64,000 nt of DNA from Devosia sp. LC5 (GCF_000735585.1 NZ_JNNO01000009.1:37645-101644); one strand, 5' to 3'; positions 33,628 to 42,421 are shown, numbered from the stretch's first letter. Notes: generated by a model from the letters alone, not told the origin. Translations and numbers: made by a program.

Positions 33628-34251
33628 ATGGCCGAACCTCCCCCAGCAGAAACCGAGATCACTTCGCTCTCCCAGGCCCGCGAAGCGGCGCGCTCCTGCA
33701 CGCGGTGCCCGCTCTATGAGCATGCGACCCAGACGGTGTTCGGCGAAGGTCCGCGCGATGCCCTCGTGATGTTTGTCGGGGAGCAACCGGGCGACAAGGA
33801 GGATTTAGCGGGCAAGCCCTTTGTCGGGCCGGCCGGCAAGGTGCTGGATGAGGCGGTGGAAAAGACCGGGATCGACCGCCACCGCGTCTATGTCACCAAT
33901 GCGGTCAAGCATTTCAAGTTCGTGCCGCGCGGCAAGCGGCGCCTGCACCAGCGGCCCGATGGCGGGGAAATCCAGGCCTGCAAATTCTGGCTGGAGCTGG
34001 AAATCGCCTTCATCAAGCCAAAGATCATCGTGGCGCTGGGCGCCACTGCCGCTCGCAGCCTGCTCGGCAAAACCGTCACCATCGGCAAGCTGCGCGGCGC
34101 GCCCATCAAGCGCGGCGACGGCGCCACACTGTTCGTTGCCAATCACCCTTCCTACCTGTTGCGTATCCGCGACAAGACCGACCAGGCGCGCGAACGGGCC
34201 AGATTCGAAGAAGATTTGAGCATGGTGCGGAGCGCTATCCCCGCTCCGTGA
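33628..34251 (+). CDS. udgX: UdgX-type uracil-DNA glycosylase (covalent DNA cross-linker)
   Basis: 207 residues from ATG at 33628. Family 4-like fold with iron-sulfur cysteines (CTRCPL near the start, ACKFWLE later). Motif A is GEQPGDKEDLAGKPFVGPAG, and the UdgX-specific insertion reads RGKRRLHQRP, carrying the histidine that in the studied mycobacterial UdgX forms a covalent bond with the abasic site after uracil removal. Motif B is NHPSYLLR. It removes uracil and stays attached to DNA. The assignment from KRRLH plus GEQPGD is strong; activity is inferred from the family. Confidence 0.92.
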   Translation: MAEPPPAETEITSLSQAREAARSCTRCPLYEHATQTVFGEGPRDALVMFVGEQPGDKEDLAGKPFVGPAGKVLDEAVEKTGIDRHRVYVTNAVKHFKFVPRGKRRLHQRPDGGEIQACKFWLELEIAFIKPKIIVALGATAARSLLGKTVTIGKLRGAPIKRGDGATLFVANHPSYLLRIRDKTDQARERARFEEDLSMVRSAIPAP

Positions 34252-34274
34252 AAGAGGGGATGGATCGGAGCGAA

Positions 34275-34296
34275 AAGGCGGGGATTTCCCCGCCTT
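34275..34296. terminator. Bidirectional terminator between udgX and gapR
   Basis: AAGGCGGGG (34275-34283) pairs with CCCCGCCTT (34288-34296), loop ATTT, between convergent genes. Confidence 0.8.
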
Positions 34297-34299
34297 GCC

Positions 34300-34560
34300 T
34301 CAATCGTCCGAAGGCGCCGCCACCATGCCCAAGGCGCTCATATAGAGCTCGAGCAGGGCTTCCTGCTCCATGCGCTCATTGGCGTCCTGCTTGCGGATGG
34401 CCACGATCTTGCGCAAGATCTTGGTGTCGAAACCATTGCCCTTGGCTTCGGCATAGATTTCCTTGATATCGGCCGCGATGGCGGACTTTTCTTCTTCCAT
34501 GCGCTCGATGCGTTCGATGAACGCGCGGAGCTGGTCCTGGGCAACGCTGTCTTCGGCCAT
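34300..34560 (-). CDS. gapR: GapR-like nucleoid-associated protein (DUF2312)
   Basis: 86 residues from ATG at 34560. All-helical: [40 protein letters not shown] and KIVAIRKQD are the DUF2312 hallmark. In Caulobacter the family member GapR binds overtwisted DNA ahead of forks and polymerases and is needed for chromosome segregation. Normal length for the family. Monocistronic, convergent with udgX. Confidence 0.92.
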   Translation of the reverse strand: MAEDSVAQDQLRAFIERIERMEEEKSAIAADIKEIYAEAKGNGFDTKILRKIVAIRKQDANERMEQEALLELYMSALGMVAAPSDD

Positions 34561-34866
34561 TCTTTTATCCTTCTGATTGGGGGCGCGCAGCTTCCGCGCC
34601 TGCCCCGCCCGCGCATGCCGCACGGGCAAAAAATATCCGCGCGGCTGCGCGCGCGGCGTCGGGCTTGGTTCAAACCCAGACCACTCTCCGGTTCAAGCCT
34701 TTTGTGGGTCAATCCACACCCGGAACGGGCTTGAAAACGGCCGGCGGACGCAATGCGGTCACATCCTTGCGAGTCTGGCCATATCTGCGCCCGCAATTCC
34801 GTCAAATCGCGGCTTTAGCCATTGACCTTGGCACCACCTTGTTATCAAACAGGCTCGTTTTTCCCG
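34561..34866. other. 306-bp intergenic region with clustered inverted repeats
   Basis: Divergent promoter region of gapR and DUF1036. Outer arms TTCAAGCC (34692-34699) and GGCTTGAA (34728-34735) enclose an inner stem TGTGG (34703-34707)/CCACA (34714-34718). This could be a cruciform, operator or RNA structure in the DUF1036 leader. No gene seen. Confidence 0.4.
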
Positions 34867-35469
34867 ATGATTTCCGGCACGCTCTTGCGAACTCTCCGTC
34901 TCGGTCTAACCCTGGTCGGCGCGACGCTTTCAAGCCTCGCCTTCTTTGCCATTCCGGCAAAGGCCGATTTGCGCATCTGCAACGAAACCGCCAACCTGGT
35001 TTCGGTGGCCATCGGCTATCGCGCCGATCGCGGCTGGATGAGTGAAGGCTGGTGGCAAGCCCCGCCCGGCGATTGCCGCGTGCTTTACCAAGGCGATCTG
35101 CAGCGTCGCTTTTATTACATGTTCGCAGTCGATGATATCGGCGGTGGGGCTTGGGATGGTTCGGTATTCATGTGCACGCGTGACGAGACCTTTACCATCT
35201 TTGGGGTTGAGGATTGCCTGGCGCGGGGCTATGAGCGCACGGGGTTCTTTGAAATCGATACACAGAACCGTTCGGACTGGACGTTGCAGCTCACCGAGAG
35301 CGGCGTCGAGCCTTCGGTTGCCGCTCCCGGCGGACAAGATCTGGAAGATCCCTCATTTCTGGTCGATCCGAACGATGTGAACGCCGCTCCACCGCAAGAC
35401 GACATTCCAGCTCCGGACGACGCTCCCCCGCCGGACGAACCCAATAGCGAAGGCATGGACACGCAATGA
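34867..35469 (+). CDS. DUF1036 family periplasmic protein
   Basis: 200 residues from ATG at 34867, with a signal peptide ending near IPAKA. The DUF1036 domain has LRICNETANLVSVAIGYRA, GWMSEGWWQAPPGDCRVLY and FYYMFAVDD. The last 50 residues are an acidic Pro-rich tail. The function is unknown. The gene overlaps pyk by 4 bp (ATGA), an arrangement common in alphaproteobacteria, so the two are co-transcribed. Confidence 0.9.
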   Translation: MISGTLLRTLRLGLTLVGATLSSLAFFAIPAKADLRICNETANLVSVAIGYRADRGWMSEGWWQAPPGDCRVLYQGDLQRRFYYMFAVDDIGGGAWDGSVFMCTRDETFTIFGVEDCLARGYERTGFFEIDTQNRSDWTLQLTESGVEPSVAAPGGQDLEDPSFLVDPNDVNAAPPQDDIPAPDDAPPPDEPNSEGMDTQ

Positions 35470-36905
35470 GACGCATGAGACGGGCAAAGATCCTCGCCAC
35501 CCTCGGGCCCGCCAGCCACGACGAGAAGATGATCGAGGAACTGGCCAAGGCCGGTGCCGACGTCTTCCGCATCAATATGAGCCATGCCAGCCACGAACTG
35601 CTGCACCAGACCGTTGCGCGCATCCGCAGCGTCGAAGCGCGCCTCAAGCACCCCTTGGGCATCCTGGTCGATTTGCAGGGTCCCAAGCTGCGGGTGTGGA
35701 AATTTTCCGAAGGCGCCATCCAGCTCGTCGCGGGACAGAAGTTCACCCTCGATAGCATCCAGAACGACCAGGGCGACCCAGAGCGTGTTTACCTGCCGCA
35801 TCCCGAAATCATCGAAAGCGTCTCGGTCGGTGACCGCCTGCTGCTTGATGATGGCAAGATCGCGCTCAAGGCCACCAAGGTGGGCAATGGCGCCATCGAG
35901 ACCGAAGTCATCTATGGCGGCAAGCTATCCGACAAAAAGGGCGTCTCCCTGCCCGATACGCTCCTGCCCACCGGCGCCTTGACCGAAAAAGACCATGCCG
36001 ATCTGCTCGAAGGCCTCAAGGCCGAAGCCGATTGGATCGCGCTGAGCTTCGTGCAGCGTCCCGAGGACATTATCGATGTCCGCAAGATCGTCCAGGGCCG
36101 CGCCGGTGTCATGGCCAAGATCGAAAAGCCCCAGGCCATCGATCGCCTCGAGGAAATCGTCAAGCTCTCCGACGCCATCATGGTCGCCCGTGGCGATCTG
36201 GGCGTCGAGCTGCCGCTCGAAACCGTGCCGGGCCTGCAGAAGCGCATGATCCGCATGGCCCGCCGCTATGGCAAGCCGGTGGTCGTGGCCACCCAGATGC
36301 TCGAATCCATGATCACGGCGCCCGTTCCGACCCGCGCCGAAGTCTCGGACGTGTCGATTGCCGTGTTCGAGGGTGCCGACGCCATCATGCTCTCGGCCGA
36401 GTCTGCTTCGGGCCAATATCCGGTGGAAGCCGTCGCCACCATGAACAAGGTGGCCGTGGCTGTTGAAAGCGACGCCAATTATCGCGGCATCATCCGCGCG
36501 GCCCAGACCGAGCCGGAGGCCACCGCCGCCGACGCTATCTCGGCCGCCACCCGCCAGGTTGCCGAAACCCTCGATCTGGCCGCCATCGTCACCTATACCG
36601 CCTCGGGCTCCACCGGCATCCGTGCCGCCCGCGAGCGGCCGGCCAAGCCCATCATCGTGCTCTCGCCCAATATGCGCACCATCCGCCGCATGTCGGTGGT
36701 CTGGGGCGTCCATTGCGTGCAGACCGAAGATGCGGTGAGCCTTGAAGACATGGTCGATCGCGCCTGCGTCATCGCCTATCAGGAGGGCTTTGCCCGCCCC
36801 GGCGACCGCGTCGCCATCACTGCCGGCATTCCACTGGGCACACCCGGCGCCACCAATATGCTGCGCATCGCCTTCGTCCGCCAGGACGGTGCCGGCTCAA
36901 GCTGA
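35466..36905 (+). CDS. pyk: Pyruvate kinase
   Basis: 479 residues. Conserved segments are ATLGPAS, VFRINMSHA, LVDLQGPKLR, VMAKIEKPQAIDRLEEI (catalytic Lys and Glu) and DAIMVARGDLGVELP, followed by a C-terminal regulatory domain ending in NMLRIAFV. It transfers phosphate from phosphoenolpyruvate to ADP, the last glycolytic step. Starts within the DUF1036 stop codon (4-bp overlap). A strong terminator follows 25 bp after the stop. Confidence 0.97.
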   Translation: MRRMRRAKILATLGPASHDEKMIEELAKAGADVFRINMSHASHELLHQTVARIRSVEARLKHPLGILVDLQGPKLRVWKFSEGAIQLVAGQKFTLDSIQNDQGDPERVYLPHPEIIESVSVGDRLLLDDGKIALKATKVGNGAIETEVIYGGKLSDKKGVSLPDTLLPTGALTEKDHADLLEGLKAEADWIALSFVQRPEDIIDVRKIVQGRAGVMAKIEKPQAIDRLEEIVKLSDAIMVARGDLGVELPLETVPGLQKRMIRMARRYGKPVVVATQMLESMITAPVPTRAEVSDVSIAVFEGADAIMLSAESASGQYPVEAVATMNKVAVAVESDANYRGIIRAAQTEPEATAADAISAATRQVAETLDLAAIVTYTASGSTGIRAARERPAKPIIVLSPNMRTIRRMSVVWGVHCVQTEDAVSLEDMVDRACVIAYQEGFARPGDRVAITAGIPLGTPGATNMLRIAFVRQDGAGSS

Positions 36906-36930
36906 TCCGCAGCGCCGGATTAAATGATCA

Positions 36931-36957
36931 AGGCCCGCGCAAGCGGGCCTTTTTTTG
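36931..36957 (+). terminator. Rho-independent terminator after pyk
   Basis: AGGCCCGC (36931-36938), loop GCAA, GCGGGCCT (36943-36950), then seven or more T residues. Its end touches the convergent SDR gene. Confidence 0.92.
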
Positions 36958-36958
36958 G

Positions 36959-37882
36959 TTAGGCGGGGCGGCTCATGGTCACCCCGGTAAGTTGTTCGGA
37001 AAGCTGCCACAGTCTTTCCGCCACCGCTTGGTCCAGGGCCTGCGGCGGTACTTTGGCCATCGCCGGAAATCCACGAGTTTCATTGAGCCTGTCCGGCCCA
37101 TAATAGCCGCCTGGCTGAGCCTGTAGGGCCGTAGCGGCATAGAGCGTCGGCAGGGCTCCCTGCGCCGCGGGTTGGAATAGGAACCAGAGCAGGGAACGGG
37201 CAAGTCCCACCGCGCTCAGTCGCCCCGGAGCATTGTGCAGTAGATCGGTCCGCGACACGCCAGGATGCGATCCAATGCTTGCAATGCCCCACCTGCCCAG
37301 ATCGCTGCGTCGCTGCAATTCACGAGCGAATATCAGGCAGGCAATCTTGGACTGGGCATAGGCTTTGTTGGGGTTGTAGGTCTTGGCCGATTGCAGGTCT
37401 GCGAAGTCGATATGCCCATTGCGTGCCGCCACGCTAGATAGCGTCACCACCCGCGCGTCCCTGCCCTTCTGCAATAGCGGCAGCAAATGCGCCGTCAATG
37501 CGAAGTGCCCAAGATAGTTCGTACCAAACTGCAGCTCAAAACCGTCTTCGGTTTCCTGCCGGGCGGGCGGCACCATGACGCCGGCATTGTTGATGAGAAT
37601 GTCGAGACGCTCGTGCCGCTGCATCATCCTACCGGCGAAATCCTCGACCGATCTCAAGCTCGCCAGGTCAAGTCGCTCGAAGCGCAGCTTGGCCGATGGT
37701 ATATCGCTGCGAATGCGGTCCACCGCTTCGGCGCCCTTTTGAGGATTGCGGCCGGCAATGATAACCTCTCCACCCGCCCGGGCCAGCGCCAGGGCATCCT
37801 CGAAGCCGAGACCGCCGGTCCCGGTAACAACCGCCAGGCGATCCTTTTGCGATGGGATTTCAGATGCTGTCCATTTAACCAT
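36959..37882 (-). CDS. Short-chain dehydrogenase/reductase
   Basis: 307 residues from ATG at 37882. Rossmann fold with the cofactor loop VVTGTGGLGFEDALALARAG, NNAG at ILINNAGVM, catalytic Ser in VTLSSVAA and the Tyr-x3-Lys in AYAQSK. The acidic/basic residue after beta-2 (AGRNPQ) suggests NADP(H). The C-terminus resembles the retinol-dehydrogenase-like/WWOX-type SDRs. Substrate unknown. Divergent from a TetR gene with two palindromes between, so probably repressed by it. Confidence 0.9.
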   Translation of the reverse strand: MVKWTASEIPSQKDRLAVVTGTGGLGFEDALALARAGGEVIIAGRNPQKGAEAVDRIRSDIPSAKLRFERLDLASLRSVEDFAGRMMQRHERLDILINNAGVMVPPARQETEDGFELQFGTNYLGHFALTAHLLPLLQKGRDARVVTLSSVAARNGHIDFADLQSAKTYNPNKAYAQSKIACLIFARELQRRSDLGRWGIASIGSHPGVSRTDLLHNAPGRLSAVGLARSLLWFLFQPAAQGALPTLYAATALQAQPGGYYGPDRLNETRGFPAMAKVPPQALDQAVAERLWQLSEQLTGVTMSRPA

Positions 37883-37897
37883 CGGGAGTTTTCCATA

Positions 37898-37938
37898 TTT
37901 TGCACTCAGTGCAAAATAATATTGCACTTGGTGCAATT
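37898..37938. promoter_or_regulatory. Two palindromic TetR operators between SDR and tetR genes
   Basis: Site 1: TTTTGCACT-C-AGTGCAAAA (37898-37916), a perfect 19-bp dyad. Site 2: ATTGCAC-TTG-GTGCAAT (37921-37937). Both share TTGCAC...GTGCAA, with centres 22 bp apart, two helical turns. They occupy almost the whole intergenic gap. Confidence 0.85.
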
Positions 37939-37955
37939 TTTTCAAGGGGGCTTAT

Positions 37956-38552
37956 TTGACCAATCGCAAAAATAGCGAAAGAGAACCTGACGGCCTGCGC
38001 GAGCGCAAGCGAAGGGACACGCATCGGCGCATAACCGAGGCGGGGCTGAAGCTGTTCAGCGCACGGGGCTTTGACGCGACCACGCTGGACGCGATTGCGG
38101 CCGAAGCAGGCATTTCCCGGCGCACGTTCTTTCACTATTTCAGGTCCAAGGACGACATCCTCCTGTCCTTGCAGACCGGCCTCGGCGAAAGCCTGGCCGC
38201 CGCCCTGGCCGAACGGGCGCCGGGGCAACGCCCGATCGCCGCCTTGCGGCAAGCGATGCATGCGCTTCTGGCGGCCTATGCGCCGGATGAACTTCTCGCG
38301 CTCGATCGGCTAATGTTGTCTAGCGAAGCTGTGCAGTCACGGAAACAGGCCACCTACCTGCAGGACGAGGCGCTGGTCTTCGCCGCTCTCTGCGCGTACT
38401 GGCCGGAAGAAAATCCCGCCGCCCTGCGGCTCGCCGCCATTCTGAGCATCGGCATAACACGTGTCTCGATGGAAGCCTGGCGCAGCGGTGACGGCCAGCG
38501 TCCGCTGGCTCAATATGTCGATGATTATTTCGACGCGCTTGCCGGCATCTAG
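37956..38552 (+). CDS. TetR family transcriptional regulator
   Basis: 198 residues from TTG 37956, with AAGGGGG five bases upstream. The helix-turn-helix is LDAIAAEAGISRRTFFHYFR near residues 46-65, and the C-terminal domain resembles the MftR/AcrR-type TetR_C. The two TTGCAC-N3-GTGCAA palindromes just upstream are its probable operators, controlling both itself and the divergent SDR gene. Inducer unknown. Confidence 0.92.
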   Translation: MTNRKNSEREPDGLRERKRRDTHRRITEAGLKLFSARGFDATTLDAIAAEAGISRRTFFHYFRSKDDILLSLQTGLGESLAAALAERAPGQRPIAALRQAMHALLAAYAPDELLALDRLMLSSEAVQSRKQATYLQDEALVFAALCAYWPEENPAALRLAAILSIGITRVSMEAWRSGDGQRPLAQYVDDYFDALAGI

Positions 38553-38572
38553 CCCGGCCACGCCAGGGCCGC

Positions 38573-38977
38573 TCAACGCCTCCGTGCCTCCAGCAGGCTC
38601 TTCAGCGTCAGAAAATCCGTAGTGATCCACTCCACCGCCGAGGTGAACTCCGCCTCGCTCATGCCCGGCCGCTGATAGAAGGTGAAGGTCAGCTCGGTGC
38701 CGTCCTGATTGGGCATGACCCGCATCGGCGTATAAAGCAGCGGCTCGCCCGGCACGAAGACGGCATGGTCCAGCACGCCGAATGTATTGGGCGGCGTGAA
38801 GCGGAAATGGCGTTTGCCAAAGGGCGTATCGGCCTGCCAATCGCCATTGCCGGCGGGCTTGTAGCTCGCCTTGTCCACCGCGGCCCATTCGCCATAATTG
38901 CGCGGCTGCGAGAGAAACCGGTAGGTCGCCTCGTAAGGATACTCGATCTGGATGCTGATCGTATGCGAGCGGCGCAT
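38573..38977 (-). CDS. SRPBCC (START-like) family protein
   Basis: 134 residues from ATG at 38977; a TTG upstream is possible. The pattern is that of a polyketide-cyclase/dehydrase-like ligand-binding fold: SIQIEYPYEATYRFLSQPRN at the start, VMPNQDGTELTFTFYQRPGM in the middle and a long C-terminal helix. No catalytic residues are known for this group. Tail-to-tail with tetR, 20 bp apart. Confidence 0.85.
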   Translation of the reverse strand: MRRSHTISIQIEYPYEATYRFLSQPRNYGEWAAVDKASYKPAGNGDWQADTPFGKRHFRFTPPNTFGVLDHAVFVPGEPLLYTPMRVMPNQDGTELTFTFYQRPGMSEAEFTSAVEWITTDFLTLKSLLEARRR

Positions 38978-39008
38978 CGGCTTTCTGTGCAACACAAATG
39001 GGGTAGAA

Positions 39009-39034
39009 AAACAAAAGCCCGCTTTCGCGGGCTT
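39009..39034 (-). terminator. Rho-independent terminator after rpmJ
   Basis: AAGCCCGC (39015-39022), loop TTTC, GCGGGCTT (39027-39034). On the minus strand it is followed by TTTTGTTTTT. Confidence 0.85.
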
Positions 39035-39061
39035 GAGTCAACTCAACATTGGCAGAAACGC

Positions 39062-39187
39062 TTAGCCCTGACGAGCCTTATAGCGCTTGTCCACCTTGTT
39101 GATAATGTAAACCCGGCCGCGACGGCGGACGAGCTTGTTCGCGCGGTGGCGAGTCATCAGCGCCTTCAGCGAGTTGCGGATCTTCAT
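39062..39187 (-). CDS. rpmJ: 50S ribosomal protein L36
   Basis: 41 residues from ATG at 39187 with GAGGA seven bases upstream. It begins [20 protein letters not shown] and ends [11 protein letters not shown], the standard alphaproteobacterial L36. The cysteine zinc ligands of the classical form are absent, so this is the zinc-free (C-minus) type. Monocistronic with its own terminator. Confidence 0.96.
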   Translation of the reverse strand: MKIRNSLKALMTRHRANKLVRRRGRVYIINKVDKRYKARQG

Positions 39188-39496
39188 CTTGGTATCCTCG
39201 GTCAAACAAAAAGGGCGCCCAAGAGTTTTCTCTAAGCGCCGCCCGGAAACTTGGGGGCATACATAGGGAAAATGCCCCGCCCTGTCAACGCGCCAAAGCC
39301 ATGGTTTTCACCGCAAATCGGCGCATCGCCCCCACCACGTGACGAAATTGACATAAGCGCCGCCAGCGGGAAATTAAGCCATTGTGCTCGTTCATCAAAA
39401 TGGCCGCCTGGCAGGCGCGCCACTCACGACATTTGGAGCAACCACCGAGAATACCGCTTCCTTCCTCCCCCAATCTGGGCGAGGAAGGAAATCCCC
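39188..39496. other. Intergenic region between rpmJ and oppF, with a terminator-like hairpin
   Basis: 309 bp without a gene. TTCCTTCCTC (39458-39467) pairs perfectly with GAGGAAGGAA (39481-39490), directly after the oppF stop, and probably ends the opp operon. The remainder holds the rpmJ promoter, with nothing else recognised. Confidence 0.55.
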
Positions 39497-40519
39497 TTAA
39501 ACCCCCAGCACCGCTTCTTCCGGCACCTCGATCTCGCGCCAGCGATGGCACGCCACCAGCCGCCCGCCCTCGATCGTTTCGAGCGGCGGACGCTGTTCGG
39601 CGCAGAAGGGCTTGGCGAACCGGCAGCGGGTGCGGAACGTGCAGCCTGAAGGCGGATTGATCGGGGAGGGGATTTCCCCCTTGAGCGCATCGATATTGCG
39701 TTGTCGCGCCAATTTGGGATCGGGAATCGGCACCGCCGTCAGCAGCGCTCGCGTATAAGGGTGCTTGGGGTCCTCGTAAATCTCGTCGCCCGTCGCCAGT
39801 TCCACAATGCGCCCGAGATAGAGCACCAGAATACGATCCGACACATGCCGCACCACCGAGAGGTTGTGCGAGATGAAAATCAGCGTCAGCCCGAACTCAT
39901 CCTTGAGCTCGCTGAGCAGATTGAGAATCTGCGCCTGGATCGACACGTCGAGCGCGGAAACCGGCTCGTCGCACACGATCAGCTTGGGCTCGGTGATCAA
40001 CGCGCGCGCAATGCCGATGCGCTGCGCCTGCCCGCCCGAAAACTCATGCGGATAGCGGTTGATCATTTCGGGCAAGAGCCCTACCGCCTCCATGGTCTTG
40101 AGCACGCGAGCGCGCCGCTCGTCTTTTTTCAGCTCCGGCCGCAGCGTGCGCAGCGGATCGGCGATGATCTCGCCCACCGTCATGCGTGGATTGAGCGAAG
40201 CCAGCGGGTCCTGGAAGATGATCTGCAGATCCTGCCGCCGCTTGCGCATCTCCTCGGCCGGCAGCTTGGTCAAGTCCTGCCCAAGCCACAGCACCTGTCC
40301 CTCATCGGGGCTGAGCAATTGCAGGATGCAGCGGCCAAGCGTGGATTTGCCACACCCGCTCTCGCCCACGATGCCCAGCGTTTCGCCCTGACGGATGGTG
40401 AAGTTGATATTTTCCAGCGCCGTCAGCGTCAGCGGCCGCGCGAACAGGCCCGAGGAAATCGCGAAAGTCTTCTTGAGGTTCTTGATTTCGAGCAGGTTGA
40501 TCGGGGTCTGGTCCATCAT
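39497..40519 (-). CDS. oppF: Oligopeptide ABC transporter ATP-binding protein OppF
   Basis: 340 residues. Walker A GESGCGKST, signature SGGQAQR, Walker B LIVCDEPVSALD and the C-terminal oligopeptide extension with four-cysteine pattern (SGCTFRTRCRFAKPFC, then ACH), which in this family binds an iron-sulfur cluster. Starts in a 4-bp overlap with oppD. With OppD it powers import through OppBC. Confidence 0.93.
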   Translation of the reverse strand: MMDQTPINLLEIKNLKKTFAISSGLFARPLTLTALENINFTIRQGETLGIVGESGCGKSTLGRCILQLLSPDEGQVLWLGQDLTKLPAEEMRKRRQDLQIIFQDPLASLNPRMTVGEIIADPLRTLRPELKKDERRARVLKTMEAVGLLPEMINRYPHEFSGGQAQRIGIARALITEPKLIVCDEPVSALDVSIQAQILNLLSELKDEFGLTLIFISHNLSVVRHVSDRILVLYLGRIVELATGDEIYEDPKHPYTRALLTAVPIPDPKLARQRNIDALKGEIPSPINPPSGCTFRTRCRFAKPFCAEQRPPLETIEGGRLVACHRWREIEVPEEAVLGV

Positions 40520-41499
40520 GCGACCTTTCCGTAAGTCATCGGGCCTTCATAGAAACAGGCCTTTTCCCGCCCATTGCCGGTCTCGGTCAAAGGCGGGCGT
40601 TCATTGAGGCACCGATCGAATGCAAAGGCGCAGCGCGGATTGAACGAGCAGCCCTTGGGCAGATGTTCAAGGCTGGGCGGCAGGCCCTGGATCGGGTCGA
40701 GCCGCTCGGCGCGCTTGGCGATATGGGGTGTCGAATGCAGCAGGCCCAGCGTATAGGGATGGCGCGGATCGTAGAACAGATCGTCCGTCACGCCTTTTTC
40801 GACGGCCCGCCCGCCATACATCACCATCATCCGGTCGGCCACGCCCGCCACCACGCCCAGATCATGCGTGATCAGCACCAGCGAAGTGCCGAAATCATCG
40901 GTCAGCGTCTTGAACAGGTCCAGCATCTGCGCCTGTACCGTCACGTCCAGCGCCGTGGTCGGCTCGTCCGCAATCAGGATCTTGGGCTGGCACAGCAGCG
41001 CCATGGCGATCATCACCCGCTGCCGCATGCCGCCACTCAGTTCGTGCGGATAGGCATTGGCGCGCTTGGCGGGCTCGGGAATGCCGACCCGCTCGAGCAT
41101 TTCCACGGCCGATTTGACCGCCTTGCCCTTGTCGAAACCGCGATGCTTGACCAGCACTTCGGCCAGTTGCGTCTTGACGCGCAGCGTGGGATTGAGCGAG
41201 GTCATCGGGTCCTGGAAGATCATCGCGATATCCTTGCCGCGATAGACATCCAGTTGCTTGGGCGCCAGCCCGATCAGGTTGACATCGCCCATCATGGCGC
41301 GCCCGCCGGTGCGGCCGTTCTTGGCCAACAGGCCCATGATGGCGAGAAAGGCCTGGCTCTTGCCCGATCCGCTCTCGCCCACCACGGCCAGGGTTTCCCC
41401 TTCCGACAGCGCGAAATTCATCTCGCGCACCGCATGCACTTCGCTCTCGTGCAGAGCGAAGGTCACCGACATGTCTTCCACTTTAAGGACTTGTTTCAT
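40516..41499 (-). CDS. oppD: Oligopeptide ABC transporter ATP-binding protein OppD
   Basis: 327 residues from ATG at 41499, with AAGGAT upstream; the in-frame extension to 41526 overlaps oppC. Walker [10 protein letters not shown], signature LSGGMRQR, Walker [14 protein letters not shown]-terminal cysteines in [16 protein letters not shown] match the OppD/DppD type. One base separates it from oppC. Confidence 0.93.
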   Translation of the reverse strand: MKQVLKVEDMSVTFALHESEVHAVREMNFALSEGETLAVVGESGSGKSQAFLAIMGLLAKNGRTGGRAMMGDVNLIGLAPKQLDVYRGKDIAMIFQDPMTSLNPTLRVKTQLAEVLVKHRGFDKGKAVKSAVEMLERVGIPEPAKRANAYPHELSGGMRQRVMIAMALLCQPKILIADEPTTALDVTVQAQMLDLFKTLTDDFGTSLVLITHDLGVVAGVADRMMVMYGGRAVEKGVTDDLFYDPRHPYTLGLLHSTPHIAKRAERLDPIQGLPPSLEHLPKGCSFNPRCAFAFDRCLNERPPLTETGNGREKACFYEGPMTYGKVA

Positions 41500-41500
41500 G

Positions 41501-42421
41501 TTAGCGATCCTTGGGGTCGAGCGCATCGCGCAGGCCGTCCCCGATATAGGTAAAGCAGAGCAGGAGCGTCACCAGCACGCCGGCCGGGGCCAGCAGCATC
41601 CAGGGCAGCACTTCCGCCACCGGCGCGCCGAACGAAATCAGCGTGCCCAGCGAGGTCTGCGGCTCCTGCACACCCAGGCCGAGATAGGACAGGAAGCTCT
41701 CGGCGATGATGACTTCGGGAATGGTCAGCGTGGCATAGATCACCACCGGGCCGGTGAGGTTCGGCACGATATGGCGCAGGATGATGGTCCAGGGCTTGGC
41801 CCCGCCGGCGCGTGCTGCCTCGACGAATTCCTTCTCCTTGAGCGATAGCGTCTGGCCGCGCACGATGCGCGCCATGGTCAGCCATTCGATCGCCCCGATG
41901 CCCACGAACAGCAATACCGGATTGCGCCCGAACATCACCACGAGGATTATGACGAACAGGATATAGGGCAGCGCATACATGATATCCACAATGCGCATCA
42001 TCACCGCATCGACCCGGCCGCCGAAATAGCCGGCCACCGCGCCATAGACCACCCCGATCGAGACCGACACGATGGTGGCAACCGCCGCCACGATCAGGCT
42101 CATCTGCGTACCTTGCAGCACGCGGGCCAGCATGTCGCGGCCGTTCTGGTCGGTGCCGAAATAATGGCCCTTGGCGAAATCGGGTGGCTTGCGGATGGCG
42201 GTCCAGTCGACCTCGGCATAGCCCCAGGTCAGGAAGTACGGCCCGATAAACGCCGCCGCCACGATGAAGACGACGAGGAAGATCGCCACCACCGCCGCCT
42301 TGTTGCGCCGCAGCCGCCGAATAGCGTCCTGCGTCAGCGAGCGGCCCTTGGGCGCGTCCAGCGTTTCGAGCTTGCGCGCATAGGCGGTGAGGACTTCGTC
42401 TTTTCCAGTGATCCCGGCCAT
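41501..42421 (-). CDS. oppC: Oligopeptide ABC transporter permease OppC
   Basis: 306 residues. A cytoplasmic N-terminus is followed by six membrane helices, with FGTDQNGRDMLARVLQGTQ in the first periplasmic loop and the EAA loop EAARAGGAKPWTIILRHIVP. The OppC family pattern is clear. One-base overlap with oppB, so translationally coupled. Confidence 0.93.
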   Translation of the reverse strand: MAGITGKDEVLTAYARKLETLDAPKGRSLTQDAIRRLRRNKAAVVAIFLVVFIVAAAFIGPYFLTWGYAEVDWTAIRKPPDFAKGHYFGTDQNGRDMLARVLQGTQMSLIVAAVATIVSVSIGVVYGAVAGYFGGRVDAVMMRIVDIMYALPYILFVIILVVMFGRNPVLLFVGIGAIEWLTMARIVRGQTLSLKEKEFVEAARAGGAKPWTIILRHIVPNLTGPVVIYATLTIPEVIIAESFLSYLGLGVQEPQTSLGTLISFGAPVAEVLPWMLLAPAGVLVTLLLCFTYIGDGLRDALDPKDR

